Under the pieces are notes generated by a model. The model was not told the DNA's origin and made no database searches. It worked only from the letters and a program-made list of their open reading frames with translations. A DNA stretch of 46,406 bases from Bacteroidales bacterium (GTDB lineage: Bacteria > Bacteroidota > Bacteroidia > Bacteroidales > UBA932): NCBI GenBank assembly GCA_028690215.1, contig JAQVBQ010000013.1, forward strand, positions 1 to 46,406. Direction: 5' to 3'. Each line of letters starts with the position of its first letter. The first letter of the stretch is position 1. Below are positions 1-7,685 of the stretch, piece after piece. The position numbers and the translations under genes are program-made.

Positions 1-360
1 ACAGTCAGCTATGCAGTCAACTCGGATATATCGAACAGATGGAAGAAGGCGGGAGATGAAAACAGCACAACCATTCCGAGAATTGTCTTTGCAGACGATG
101 ATGAGTTCAACTCAGACCTATACTCAATTTACTCAATGTCTAGTGTAAATGTTCTGGATGCTACAAATTTACGCCTCAGCAACATCTCTCTGAGCTACTA
201 TCTGCCTGAGAAAATATGCAGCAAACTTTCACTTTCAAATGCAAGGGTGCAGTTCAATGTAGAGAATGCAGCCATGTGGGCAAAGAGCAAGGAGGCAAAA
301 TATATGTTGGGAGGATATATCCAACCTAATTATGTATTGGGAGTATATTTTAACTTTTAA
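1..360 (+). CDS. SusC-like TonB-linked outer membrane protein, C-terminal end (partial)
   Basis: The frame is open from the first base of the window and ends at a TAA at 358-360, giving the last 119 residues of a larger protein. The tail contains the typical late-barrel strands of SusC/RagA proteins (a 'TNLRLSNISLSY' segment, then 'YIQPNYVLGVYFNF' at the end) and finishes with an aromatic residue, as expected for an outer-membrane barrel. A SusD-like gene follows after 23 bases. Family knowledge: SusC/SusD pairs import glycans or peptides across the outer membrane by TonB energy. The 5' part, including plug domain and substrate clues, lies outside the window. Confidence 0.85.
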   Translation, partial: TVSYAVNSDISNRWKKAGDENSTTIPRIVFADDDEFNSDLYSIYSMSSVNVLDATNLRLSNISLSYYLPEKICSKLSLSNARVQFNVENAAMWAKSKEAKYMLGGYIQPNYVLGVYFNF

Positions 361-383
361 CCTGCTTGAAGGAGAAACATATT

Positions 384-1805
384 ATGAAAATAAATATTTC
401 AAAAATAATTACGGTTGTATTCCTGCTTGTTGCCGGACTCTCATCAACATCTTGTGAGGATTACCTTAACGTGTTGCCAAAGGGCAAGAAGATACCTACA
501 ACCCTTGCTGATTATGAAGCGCTGCTCAGGGATGAGTATTCAAATCAGACAACAAATATTGAGCAGGCAAATATATTGCTCAATGACCGGTATGTGTCAG
601 CTTATTATATGAGCTACTACCCATTGTGGAAAGCAAATTTCAACTGGGACGAGAGTGCAGACAGAATAAAACTTAACGACGGTGATGAATCTACATATTA
701 TAATCTGTACAGAACTATCAACACATGCAATCTTATTGTTGAGAATGCTCCCGGGTCGGCAGATGCAACAGAAGCTCAGAAAAATGAGGTCATGGCCTAT
801 TCAAAGGTTATCCGTGCAATCAGCTACTATGTGCTTGTGAATTATTATGCACAACCTTATCAGCAGGCGACAGCTGAATCAGAATCCGGAGTTCCGCTTA
901 TAGAGAGTGCTAACCTGGGTGCTGCATACGAGCAGGTATCTGTCAAGGAGATATATGACTACATAATCAAGAATGTAACAGAAGCGATTCCTTACCTTCC
1001 TGATTACGGAACTACAATTATCCATCCGGGTCTGGGTGCTGCTTATGCATTCCTTGCACGTGTATACCTTACAATGGCAGATTACACAAATGCTGAAAAG
1101 TATGCGGATATGGCACTGGCAATCAATAACAAGTTATATGACTGGACTGCCTTCTATGCAACAAATCAGGTTCAGATAGAGAAGCCGAACTCGTATACCA
1201 GACTTGTCGATCCTGCCGGCTACAATTATGTTGAAAATTACTATTTCAGACACGGATCTTCAAAAAACAGCACTGCGGAGAATTCAATAATTATTGAACG
1301 CACAAGCCTGTTTGAGAATGGTGATGCCAGGTTCAAGGCCCGTTGGAAAAGATATACAGTAGGTGCTGATACTTACTACAATTCAACCCTTACCAGCTAC
1401 CACAACCACGGAGGTTTTACAACAACTGAGGTCTATCTTATCAAGGCTGAGTGCCAGGCTCGTGCAAATAAGCTCCCTCAAGCTATGGAAACTTTGAACA
1501 CTGTCCGCAGGACAAGAATACTTGCAGCAAATTATCAGGACCTGACAGCATCATCAATAGCTGACGCTATTGGCAAGATCAGAAGGACAAAGGACAATGA
1601 GCTTTTATTCTCGATAGTTCCGTTTGCAGATGCACGCCGTCTGAATGTAGAGGGAACATATGCCAACACACGCACATTCAGCAAGACAGTCGAGGGATCA
1701 ACAGTAACATTGTCTCCTACATCGCATATGTGGACAATGCCTTTCCCGCAGGGGGCTATTGATAATCCTGGCAACGGCACCATAAAACAAAATGTAGAGA
1801 AATAA
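384..1805 (+). CDS. SusD/RagB-like nutrient-binding outer membrane lipoprotein
   Basis: 473 residues from ATG 384, which has an AAGGAG ribosome-binding site at 369-374; an in-frame TTG at 366 is upstream but overlaps that site. An SPII signal peptide ends in a lipobox before Cys, followed by acidic residues (C-E-D), the usual surface-export context in Bacteroidota. The body is helix-rich with TPR-like segments ('AAYAFLARVYLTMADYTNAEKYA') and a C-terminal RagB/SusD region ('TEVYLIKAECQAR', 'IRRTKDNELLFS', 'DARRLN'). It lies directly behind the SusC-like gene and presumably forms the lid of that transporter. No glycoside hydrolase is next to it, so the substrate cannot be guessed; the thiol oxidoreductase that follows is often seen with such non-glycan pairs. 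Confidence 0.9.
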   Translation: MKINISKIITVVFLLVAGLSSTSCEDYLNVLPKGKKIPTTLADYEALLRDEYSNQTTNIEQANILLNDRYVSAYYMSYYPLWKANFNWDESADRIKLNDGDESTYYNLYRTINTCNLIVENAPGSADATEAQKNEVMAYSKVIRAISYYVLVNYYAQPYQQATAESESGVPLIESANLGAAYEQVSVKEIYDYIIKNVTEAIPYLPDYGTTIIHPGLGAAYAFLARVYLTMADYTNAEKYADMALAINNKLYDWTAFYATNQVQIEKPNSYTRLVDPAGYNYVENYYFRHGSSKNSTAENSIIIERTSLFENGDARFKARWKRYTVGADTYYNSTLTSYHNHGGFTTTEVYLIKAECQARANKLPQAMETLNTVRRTRILAANYQDLTASSIADAIGKIRRTKDNELLFSIVPFADARRLNVEGTYANTRTFSKTVEGSTVTLSPTSHMWTMPFPQGAIDNPGNGTIKQNVEK

Positions 1806-1817
1806 CAAAAACCATTT

Positions 1818-2996
1818 ATGAAAAGAATTATTCTATTCCTTAGCTCAATATCCCTTATCGTACTGCTCTCATCATTTTCCGGGCAAGAGGGTAAACCGTT
1901 TAAAATTGAGGCATCATTGTCCGGCCTTACAGATGGGACAGTAATTGAGCTGGTGCCGGGCGGAACACATTCGAGAGAGAGTGCTGCTGCAACATCAGAG
2001 TTGAAGGCCGGCAAGGTTGTCTTTACTTCGACCATTGATTCACCAAGGTGTTTCTACATCAAAGTCAAGAACTCATACGGAGCGATTGTTTTTGTAGTAG
2101 ACGCGGGAGATCAGGTTACAATTTCCGCAAAAGCTTCAAAGAGTGAATCAGATGAGAGTATTAGCTATGAGTTTGATGATCTAAAAATCTCCGGCAGTAA
2201 GACTCATGATGAGTATATTGTTAAAATTGCGCCCAGGGAGGAGCTGAACAGGCAATTCAATGAGATGCATCAAAAGCACGCTGCTATTTCTCGAAAAATT
2301 GGCGATGCAAGAGGCGCCAAAAATAAGGCAGCTATGGACTCTTTGATGCAAACAGCAGAGTATAAGAGCCTTGAACAGGATGAGAGCGATTTCTTCAAGA
2401 GAGTAGAGGCATCGGCAGAAAAAATGATCACTGAGAACAAAGATTCATGGTGGGGACCATTCCTCATGTTGTATCAATACTCATATTTTACAAGTGAGCA
2501 ACGACCGGTATATGAGTTATTCTCAGAGGCTGCAAAAGAGAGCTTTTACGGTAAGAAGGTATATGAAGAGTTATATCCTGTAAACAAAGCAGGAAGTAAA
2601 ATACCTGAATTCACCCTGACAGACCGTGACGGCAGTAAAAAAGCCTCCGCTGACGTGATTAAGGGCAACAAATATGTACTGATTGATTTCTGGGCTTCAT
2701 GGTGTGCTCCGTGCAGGAGAGAGATTCCAAACCTCAAAGCTCTCTATGCAAAGTATCACGACAAAGGTCTCGAGATAATCAGCATCTCAACAGACAGAAA
2801 GGCTGCAGACTGGGAGAAGGCACTTGTTGCTGAGAAATTGCCGTGGATAAATTACCGAGATGTAGATGAAAGCATAGCCGCCACCTTTAAGGTCAATGCC
2901 ATCCCGGCCATATTCCTCATTGACGGAAACGGTATCCTTATAGATGACAGCCTCAGGGGAGAGTCACTGGCATCTAAGCTCGAGGAGTTGTTTTAA
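1818..2996 (+). CDS. TlpA/ResA-like thiol-disulfide oxidoreductase with N-terminal DUF4369-like domain
   Basis: 392 residues starting 12 bases after the SusD stop, so likely co-transcribed. A signal peptide (about 1-22) lacks a lipobox Cys. Residues about 25-120 resemble the DUF4369 beta domain found in many Bacteroidota thioredoxin proteins; a charged helical linker follows; residues about 260-392 form a thioredoxin fold with the active site WCAPC (Cys 296 and Cys 299) and the cis-Pro loop 'AIPAIF' (Pro 363). The protein should act in the periplasm as a disulfide reductase. Family members of this layout often sit in SusCD operons; their substrates are mostly unknown. Confidence 0.88.
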   Translation: MKRIILFLSSISLIVLLSSFSGQEGKPFKIEASLSGLTDGTVIELVPGGTHSRESAAATSELKAGKVVFTSTIDSPRCFYIKVKNSYGAIVFVVDAGDQVTISAKASKSESDESISYEFDDLKISGSKTHDEYIVKIAPREELNRQFNEMHQKHAAISRKIGDARGAKNKAAMDSLMQTAEYKSLEQDESDFFKRVEASAEKMITENKDSWWGPFLMLYQYSYFTSEQRPVYELFSEAAKESFYGKKVYEELYPVNKAGSKIPEFTLTDRDGSKKASADVIKGNKYVLIDFWASWCAPCRREIPNLKALYAKYHDKGLEIISISTDRKAADWEKALVAEKLPWINYRDVDESIAATFKVNAIPAIFLIDGNGILIDDSLRGESLASKLEELF

Positions 2997-3010
2997 TTCT
3001 ATTAATTTTG

Positions 3011-3132
3011 GTGGCACTGATTTTTCTAATTTGCAGTTTTATAGGTAGATATATAGTGTTATAATTGAGTGTCTTGCATGGGTGATAATCTTAATGAGTT
3101 AGTAGTGAGTTATATAGAAAAATCAGTGCCAC
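3011..3132. repeat. 17-bp perfect inverted repeat around an 88-bp spacer, containing the 13-bp GTGGCACTGATTT element
   Basis: GTGGCACTGATTTTTCT at 3011-3027 is repeated exactly in reverse complement at 3116-3132. The right arm covers the last codons of nrdG (encoding G-T-D-F-S). The left arm lies just after the TlpA-like gene. The first 13 bases occur again at 6103-6115. As RNA the arms could pair in either direction between the convergent genes, but there is no compact loop and no clean U-run, so I do not call it a terminator. Confidence 0.8.
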
Positions 3133-3583
3133 TAAATTTTATCTCTTTCATTGTACAATCTTCATCTATTGCATAAAACCTTTGGTTGGTGTTTGCCTTA
3201 TCAAGCCCGCCAAGAGCCTCTACGTACTCTCCAAGTTTTATATAATTGAAATTCTTTAGAGTAAAATTTACAGGTAGTGTGTTCCTTCCAGAATACCAGG
3301 CGATTTTAAGCCCATTACTTATAGAAAGGGCAAATCCGGCAAGTCTTTCAATTTCATAAGGATCATTGTCTCCTCCCATAAAGCAAATACATGTTATACT
3401 TTCTCCATACCTGTCGATGAGGTCTTCAATAACCACTTCTGTCAATGGCTCTCCGATATCTTTTCTCAGATGTGGGCTGTGGCAGCCCGAGCAATTATTT
3501 GGGCAACATGTAATGTTTATTGCCAAGGTTATCTCGTTAGGAATCTCTTGAAAAACAATATCATAGTTGAAGTATTTGAGCAT
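3110..3583 (-). CDS. nrdG: Anaerobic ribonucleotide reductase activating enzyme (radical SAM)
   Basis: 157 residues. A radical-SAM cluster motif CxxxCxxC is seen as 'CPNNCSGC' (Cys 27, 31, 34), followed by 'HSPHL', the typical NrdG context. A glycine-rich 'GGDNDPYEI' segment matches the SAM-binding region. The length agrees with the short NrdG family. It lies 57 bases downstream of nrdD on the same strand and should generate the glycyl radical on NrdD using SAM and a 4Fe-4S cluster. The C-terminal codons overlap one arm of the inverted repeat at 3116-3132, so the last residues (GTDFSI) may have been supplied by that repeat. Confidence 0.93.
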   Translation of the reverse strand: MLKYFNYDIVFQEIPNEITLAINITCCPNNCSGCHSPHLRKDIGEPLTEVVIEDLIDRYGESITCICFMGGDNDPYEIERLAGFALSISNGLKIAWYSGRNTLPVNFTLKNFNYIKLGEYVEALGGLDKANTNQRFYAIDEDCTMKEIKFSGTDFSI

Positions 3584-3640
3584 AGCTTGACTAAATGGTT
3601 TTAGAATTTTGAATATTTTGAGAGTGTTCCCTTACCTTGT

Positions 3641-5731
3641 CTAGTTGTTTGAATAGTGGCGCCGTGCCGCTTCACGCTGTCTTGCTGAAGAGAAGTTACT
3701 CACCCTCTTCATATATCCTATGACACGAGTAAGATAGTCAACATTATTGCTTTTGCATACAGGGCACTCTTTGAGATACCTTTTGTCTATATGACCGCAC
3801 TTATTGCAAACGGTGTTGGGTATATTGAATGTCAGATAATTACACCCCTCTGTTGCTGCTGTTTTCAGTAGGTGCCGATATTGATTCTGTGTCAGATGCT
3901 CCTCAAGATTCAGGTGAAGAGCCGAGCCACCTGTAAGGTGTTCGATATACTCTCTCCCGTGCATGCGGATTTTATCAAGGATATTTATTGTTTCATCCTC
4001 AACAATATAGAAGTAGCTGTTGTAACACTCCCTAGGGACCTTGAATCCGGCCTCCTTGTCCCATTTGGCATGTTTTACACCCACATTCTCGGCCGGAATC
4101 ATCTCACAATTGAACATAGCATCCTTACACCGGTATTTCTTGTTGTATCTTTCAACCAAACCCAGAACATCCTTGACAAAAGATGCATACTCCGGGTTGT
4201 CTTTTATCTCAATTCCGAGAAATTCTGCCGCCTCTACCAATCCATTAACACCTATTGTAAGATATTGCCTGCCAAGATTAATATACCCGGCGTCGAAAAG
4301 CGGGAGCATCCCCTTCTTTTGAAGATCCTTCAGGTTTTCGTCGTAAGCAAGCTGAACCTTGTGAACAAGGTCAACCACATCTTCAAGAAATGTCAGATAG
4401 TTGACGCCGGACAAAGATGCGTGCTGTATGCAGCGGTTGAGATTTATTGTAAGAACGCTCTTTGAGCCGGTTGAAACCCCGCCTGCCCCTAGTGTGTAGC
4501 TGAATCCGTTGTCCTGAATTTCGTTCCTTAGCCTGCAGCAACTGCTCAGAGAGTCGGCGTTGTCGCTCATGTAGGTAAAGAAGGAGTGCCCTTCGGCATA
4601 CATAGAAGCTGTAAAATTACCATACTCCTCATCTTTCACATCTCCGTCACTTGTCAGGAGAGCCATGGTCTCTACCGGAAAAGTCAGGACCGTCTTTGTC
4701 CTCTCTTTATTGAACCACATCATGAATCGTTTTTGAAGCCAGCTAAGTGAGTCCCATTCTGGTTTACTTCCGTCCGGAAAAACGAATTCACCGAAAAGGC
4801 TCTCAAAGTAGTACCTGTCATAATATGATATATTCCAGAACACCGCCTGAAAATTTCGAGCCCCTGTCGGCTGGTTTATAGAGTAGACAATCTGTTCGAA
4901 GCAGTCTGTGATTATCTTGTCGATGCTCCTCTGTTTCCGTGAGAGATCGACAATTTCTCCTGCTCTCTTGAAGTAATCATTCCCATATTCAAGAGATATG
5001 AAATAGTTCATATACATCAGGAATTCAGGTGTTGCACAGGCTCCGCTGAGCATACTGGAAACGATGAAAACCAAATTGACAAAACCGCCGCAGAATGATT
5101 TGAGATTTGTAGGCGGTTTGGAATTACCTCCTATGGAAAGTGTACCTCCGAGCAACCACGGATACATGGTTATGCTGGCACAATAGTTTGCCAGACTGGT
5201 CTCATCGTTTTTATATATAAAATGATTTGTGAGGAGATCGATGTATTTATCCGAGACCTCCTTTCCGTACATCTCTTTAAGCCTGTCGGTCAGCAGCCGG
5301 CGGTTGAGCCTTATAAAGCCCGATTTCGGGAGTTCACCTGTAAGGGTTGCGATATTCTTCCTCTCGACATTCGCATTTGCGTCATACTTGCTCCCGCTGG
5401 CAGGATTCTCTGCTGCACAGTAGTTTATAAGGAACTGCAGCCTGTCGCGGGTCTCCCTGTCTTCAAGGTGTTTTTGCCTGTATAGCATATAAGATTTTGC
5501 AACCGAAAAATATCTCTCGGCCATCAGGGATCTCTCCACCTGATTCTGGATATCTTCCACATTCATACCGCTAGAGATCTTTACCCTTGCAAGTATGGAT
5601 GTGAGATCGTCCTCCGTGGCAAAACTTCCTACTGAGAGAAATGCCTTGCGAATGGCATTTTTAATTTTTTCGATTGAGAAAGGTTCGGTTGTGCCCTCTC
5701 TCTTAACAATGGTTAATCCGTCACTGTTCAT
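3641..5731 (-). CDS. nrdD: Anaerobic (class III) ribonucleoside-triphosphate reductase
   Basis: 696 residues. The N-terminus is an ATP-cone (about residues 5-95, 'IVKREGTTEPFSIEKIKNAIRKAF'-type start), the central barrel carries Cys residues of the radical site ('SFCGGFVN'), a C-terminal zinc site has two CxxC pairs ('CNKCG' and 'CPVC'), and the glycyl-radical loop reads 'RVIGYM' with Gly near residue 672. It converts NTPs to dNTPs without oxygen and without cobalamin. Its leader holds a cobalamin riboswitch, which suggests the gene is turned down when B12 is available and a B12-dependent reductase elsewhere can take over. nrdG follows in the same operon. Confidence 0.96.
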   Translation of the reverse strand: MNSDGLTIVKREGTTEPFSIEKIKNAIRKAFLSVGSFATEDDLTSILARVKISSGMNVEDIQNQVERSLMAERYFSVAKSYMLYRQKHLEDRETRDRLQFLINYCAAENPASGSKYDANANVERKNIATLTGELPKSGFIRLNRRLLTDRLKEMYGKEVSDKYIDLLTNHFIYKNDETSLANYCASITMYPWLLGGTLSIGGNSKPPTNLKSFCGGFVNLVFIVSSMLSGACATPEFLMYMNYFISLEYGNDYFKRAGEIVDLSRKQRSIDKIITDCFEQIVYSINQPTGARNFQAVFWNISYYDRYYFESLFGEFVFPDGSKPEWDSLSWLQKRFMMWFNKERTKTVLTFPVETMALLTSDGDVKDEEYGNFTASMYAEGHSFFTYMSDNADSLSSCCRLRNEIQDNGFSYTLGAGGVSTGSKSVLTINLNRCIQHASLSGVNYLTFLEDVVDLVHKVQLAYDENLKDLQKKGMLPLFDAGYINLGRQYLTIGVNGLVEAAEFLGIEIKDNPEYASFVKDVLGLVERYNKKYRCKDAMFNCEMIPAENVGVKHAKWDKEAGFKVPRECYNSYFYIVEDETINILDKIRMHGREYIEHLTGGSALHLNLEEHLTQNQYRHLLKTAATEGCNYLTFNIPNTVCNKCGHIDKRYLKECPVCKSNNVDYLTRVIGYMKRVSNFSSARQREAARRHYSNN

Positions 5732-5842
5732 GTTCCTGTATTTAAGGGTTATAAAACAGCAGCCGGGATGATGGGAAGAGAAGAAACTACAGGATTATTG
5801 TAGAATTCATTATCTGCCGCCTTTCACCCGAAGGCTACAAAA

Positions 5843-5989
5843 AACATGTATCGGCAGGTCTTCTGACTTGTTCCGGTATGTACGCCTTCCCGACGAAATG
5901 TGTCAGTGGCAAAAGAGTACAGACCTTCATGGAACTTACAGCTACGAGGATAGTCCCGGATTTTCACCGGGTTCCCTTTTAATCATGTT
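5843..5989 (-). promoter_or_regulatory. Cobalamin riboswitch upstream of nrdDG
   Basis: Read on the minus strand, the leader has the conserved aptamer start 'GGGAAccCGGTGAAAATCCGG', the 'TGCCACTG' core (rc of 5902-5909) and the B12 box 'AAGTCAGAAGACCTGC'. AACATG at the 5' side (rc of 5984-5989) can pair with CATGTT at the 3' side (rc of 5843-5848) as closing stem P1. About 110 bases separate the aptamer from the nrdD start; that stretch holds a GCCTT/AAGGC hairpin that could be part of the expression platform, but I cannot tell a transcriptional from a translational switch. Confidence 0.93.
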
Positions 5990-6024
5990 ACAACATAAGT
6001 TGTTTTAATGAACCTGATACGGAA

Positions 6025-6032
6025 CAAAGGTA
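6025..6032 (-). promoter_or_regulatory. Promoter -7 element for the nrdDG riboswitch transcript
   Basis: TACCTTTG on the minus strand matches the Bacteroidota TAnnTTTG -7 box and lies 36 bases upstream of the aptamer. The bases that follow (TTCCGT) are the same as those after the -7 box of the btuB riboswitch. No clear TTTG -33 element is seen 19 bases upstream. Confidence 0.6.
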
Positions 6033-6102
6033 ATGTTTCGGGCTAGAACTCACCCATGAACAGTGGAATTCTTTTGAACGACTTATTAACAAAGAAATTT
6101 TT

Positions 6103-6129
6103 GTGGCACTGATTTAATACTGATTTAAT
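6103..6129. repeat. Third copy of the 13-bp GTGGCACTGATTT element, with an 11-bp tandem duplication
   Basis: GTGGCACTGATTT lies at 6103-6115, and ACTGATTTAAT is duplicated exactly at 6108-6118 and 6119-6129. The stop codon of the small GNAT gene (6114-6116, minus strand) is made by this duplicated stretch. Confidence 0.85.
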
Positions 6130-6380
6130 ATTGCCTTGGCAAAAGGGCATCTTGGAATTATAGTGAGATTATTTTTTCGTGCATATTTTGCACACTCTGT
6201 TACCAATAATTTGCCGAGACCCTTTCCCTTTGCCTCAACACTCACCTCGGTATGGTCAATAACCATGGTCGTCCCATCCTTAATGGTATATGTAATCTCT
6301 GCTATGGTACTACCATATTCAACGTAATAGAATCTTCCGCCTGTGGCGTTTTCATCATGAAATATATTTTTTGTCTCCAT
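6114..6380 (-). CDS. Small GNAT-fold N-acetyltransferase (YidJ/PF14542-like)
   Basis: 88 residues with the shortened acetyltransferase fold: beta strands 'GSTIAEITYTI' and 'TMVIDHTEVS', the acetyl-CoA loop 'GKGLGKLL' at about 54-61, and the family's 'IIPRCPFAKA' segment near the C-terminus. Relatives usually run about ten residues beyond this point; here the frame is closed by an 11-bp tandem duplication, so the C-terminus looks shortened. The acetyl-group acceptor of this family is not known. It stands alone between nrdDG and the divergent PerR-type gene. Confidence 0.8.
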   Translation of the reverse strand: METKNIFHDENATGGRFYYVEYGSTIAEITYTIKDGTTMVIDHTEVSVEAKGKGLGKLLVTECAKYARKNNLTIIPRCPFAKAILNQY

Positions 6381-6460
6381 TTAACATGATGTTTTTAAAA
6401 TAGTTATCATACTAAAGACAATTATTGACAAATAAAGTTTACTTTTTTGAGAAAATACCC

Positions 6461-6499
6461 TATATTTGTACCAATTATAAAATTGTAATAATTACAATT
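6461..6499 (+). promoter_or_regulatory. Promoter -7 box and 19-bp PerR/Fur-type operator touching the start codon
   Basis: TATATTTG at 6461-6468 fits the TAnnTTTG -7 element. AATTGTAATAATTACAATT at 6481-6499 is a perfect 9-1-9 palindrome close in design to known PerR boxes (TTATAATnATTATAA). Its last base is adjacent to the ATG at 6500. Binding would sit over the start of transcription and the translation start region, suggesting autoregulation of the PerR-type gene and its rubrerythrin neighbour. Confidence 0.75.
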
Positions 6500-6925
6500 A
6501 TGGGGTTCAAATATTCAGAGGAGGCTGTCGAGAGGCTAAAATCCAAAAGCATCAAACCATCCATCCAGAGGGTTGCTATAATGGACTATCTCATCATGAA
6601 CAGGACTCACCCGTCGGTTGATGATGTGTATAGAGGACTTGCTAACACTATTCCCACACTCTCCAAAACGACTGTCTATAATACACTTAAGCTTTTCTCA
6701 GAGAAAGGAGCTGCATTGATGCTCACAATTGATGAGAGTCGCGTGAATTTTGACGGAGACACCTCACCACACACACACTTTTTATGTAAGGGGTGCAGTA
6801 AGATTTATGATCTCCAGATGCCTGCCTCTGTTAAGGAGGTTGTGGGGATGTCACTAGCCGGACATCAGATATCGGAGATACACTATTATTACAAAGGTCT
6901 GTGCAGATCTTGCCTTGAAGTATGA
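6500..6925 (+). CDS. Fur-family transcriptional regulator, PerR-like peroxide sensor
   Basis: 141 residues from ATG 6500; a longer frame opens at TTG 6425 but would run through the promoter and palindrome, so I reject it. A winged-helix domain (about 1-80, 'TLSKTTVYNTLKLFSEKG' is the recognition helix region) is followed by a metal-binding dimer domain with 'HTHFLCKGCSKIYDL' and a second CxxC near the end ('CRSC'), a structural zinc site. The His/Asp pattern fits PerR-type sensors. The downstream gene is a rubrerythrin and the palindrome fits a PerR box, which favours PerR over Fur. It likely represses itself and the rubrerythrin until peroxide oxidises the metal site. Confidence 0.85.
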   Translation: MGFKYSEEAVERLKSKSIKPSIQRVAIMDYLIMNRTHPSVDDVYRGLANTIPTLSKTTVYNTLKLFSEKGAALMLTIDESRVNFDGDTSPHTHFLCKGCSKIYDLQMPASVKEVVGMSLAGHQISEIHYYYKGLCRSCLEV

Positions 6926-6954
6926 AAAACGTTTAACCAACAAAAAATATAGAA

Positions 6955-7509
6955 ATGAAGAAAAAATTCAGATGTACTGTATGCGGTCACATTCATGAGG
7001 GTGACTCAGCTCCGGAAAGATGTCCTTTATGTAAGGCTCCTGCAAGCAAGTTTGTAGAAGTTGTAGAAAGCCAGGATGCTTTGGTGTTTGCTGACGAGCA
7101 TGTTATCGGAGTTGCAAAAGGTTGTGATGAGGAGATGATTAAAGACCTGAACAATCACTTTATGGGTGAATGTACAGAGGTTGGAATGTATCTGGCTATG
7201 AGCCGACAGGCAGACAGAGAGGGGTATCCTGAGATCGCAGAGGCTTTCAAGAGGTATGCATGGGAAGAGGCTGAGCACGCTTCAAGATTTGCCGAGCTTT
7301 TAGGTGATGTTGTATGGGATACAAAGACCAATCTTCAGAAACGCAAAGACGCAGAGCAAGGAGCTTGTGAGGACAAGAAGAGAATTGCAACAAGGGCAAA
7401 ACAACTGAATCTTGACGCAATTCACGACACAGTACACGAGATGTGCAAGGATGAGGCACGCCACGGTAAAGGATTCGAAGGTCTGTATAACCGTTATTTC
7501 AAGAAATAA
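6955..7509 (+). CDS. Rubrerythrin with N-terminal rubredoxin domain (reverse-order type)
   Basis: 184 residues. The rubredoxin-like iron site is at the N-terminus (Cys pairs 'CTVC' and 'CPLC', residues about 7-26), followed by the ferritin-like diiron four-helix domain with '[11 protein letters not shown]', 'EEAEHASRF' and 'DEARHGKGF', which carry the Glu/His ligands. In classical rubrerythrins the rubredoxin is C-terminal, so this is the reverse arrangement known in anaerobes as an NADH-linked peroxidase. It reduces hydrogen peroxide in the cytoplasm. It lies 29 bases after the PerR-type gene with no promoter box between, so likely one operon. Confidence 0.93.
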   Translation: MKKKFRCTVCGHIHEGDSAPERCPLCKAPASKFVEVVESQDALVFADEHVIGVAKGCDEEMIKDLNNHFMGECTEVGMYLAMSRQADREGYPEIAEAFKRYAWEEAEHASRFAELLGDVVWDTKTNLQKRKDAEQGACEDKKRIATRAKQLNLDAIHDTVHEMCKDEARHGKGFEGLYNRYFKK

Positions 7510-7546
7510 AGGGAAAATATTCCTTTAGGCAATTGGGTTAATTTGA

Positions 7547-7573
7547 AGGCAGGTTAAATACCTGCCTTTTTTT
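7547..7573 (+). terminator. Rho-independent terminator after the PerR-rubrerythrin operon
   Basis: AGGCAGGT-TAAAT-ACCTGCCT forms a perfect 8-bp stem at 7547-7567 followed by a run of T. Confidence 0.9.
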
Positions 7574-7685
7574 GATAGTTCAAAAATAACCACTCCAAAT
7601 ATTTTACACATTTATTAATAATAATTGTAAAAATAATAACCTCTGGCATATATGTTGATAATCAGAAAAATAAAAATTTTTGAAA

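Noticed and set aside
1535-2035. A 166-codon minus-strand frame across the SusD/TlpA junction.
   Set aside because: Antisense to two well-supported genes with no start-site or family signal.
3011-3132. A terminator between the TlpA-like gene and nrdG.
   Set aside because: The inverted repeat arms are 88 bases apart and there is no compact stem with a U-run.
3872-4465. A 197-codon plus-strand frame.
   Set aside because: It is fully antisense to nrdD, whose motifs are unambiguous; its protein has no recognisable domain.
7618-7640. A second PerR box in front of the outer-membrane beta-barrel gene.
   Set aside because: Only the left half (AATTGTAA at 7623-7630) fits; the right half does not form a palindrome and the region is very AT-rich.
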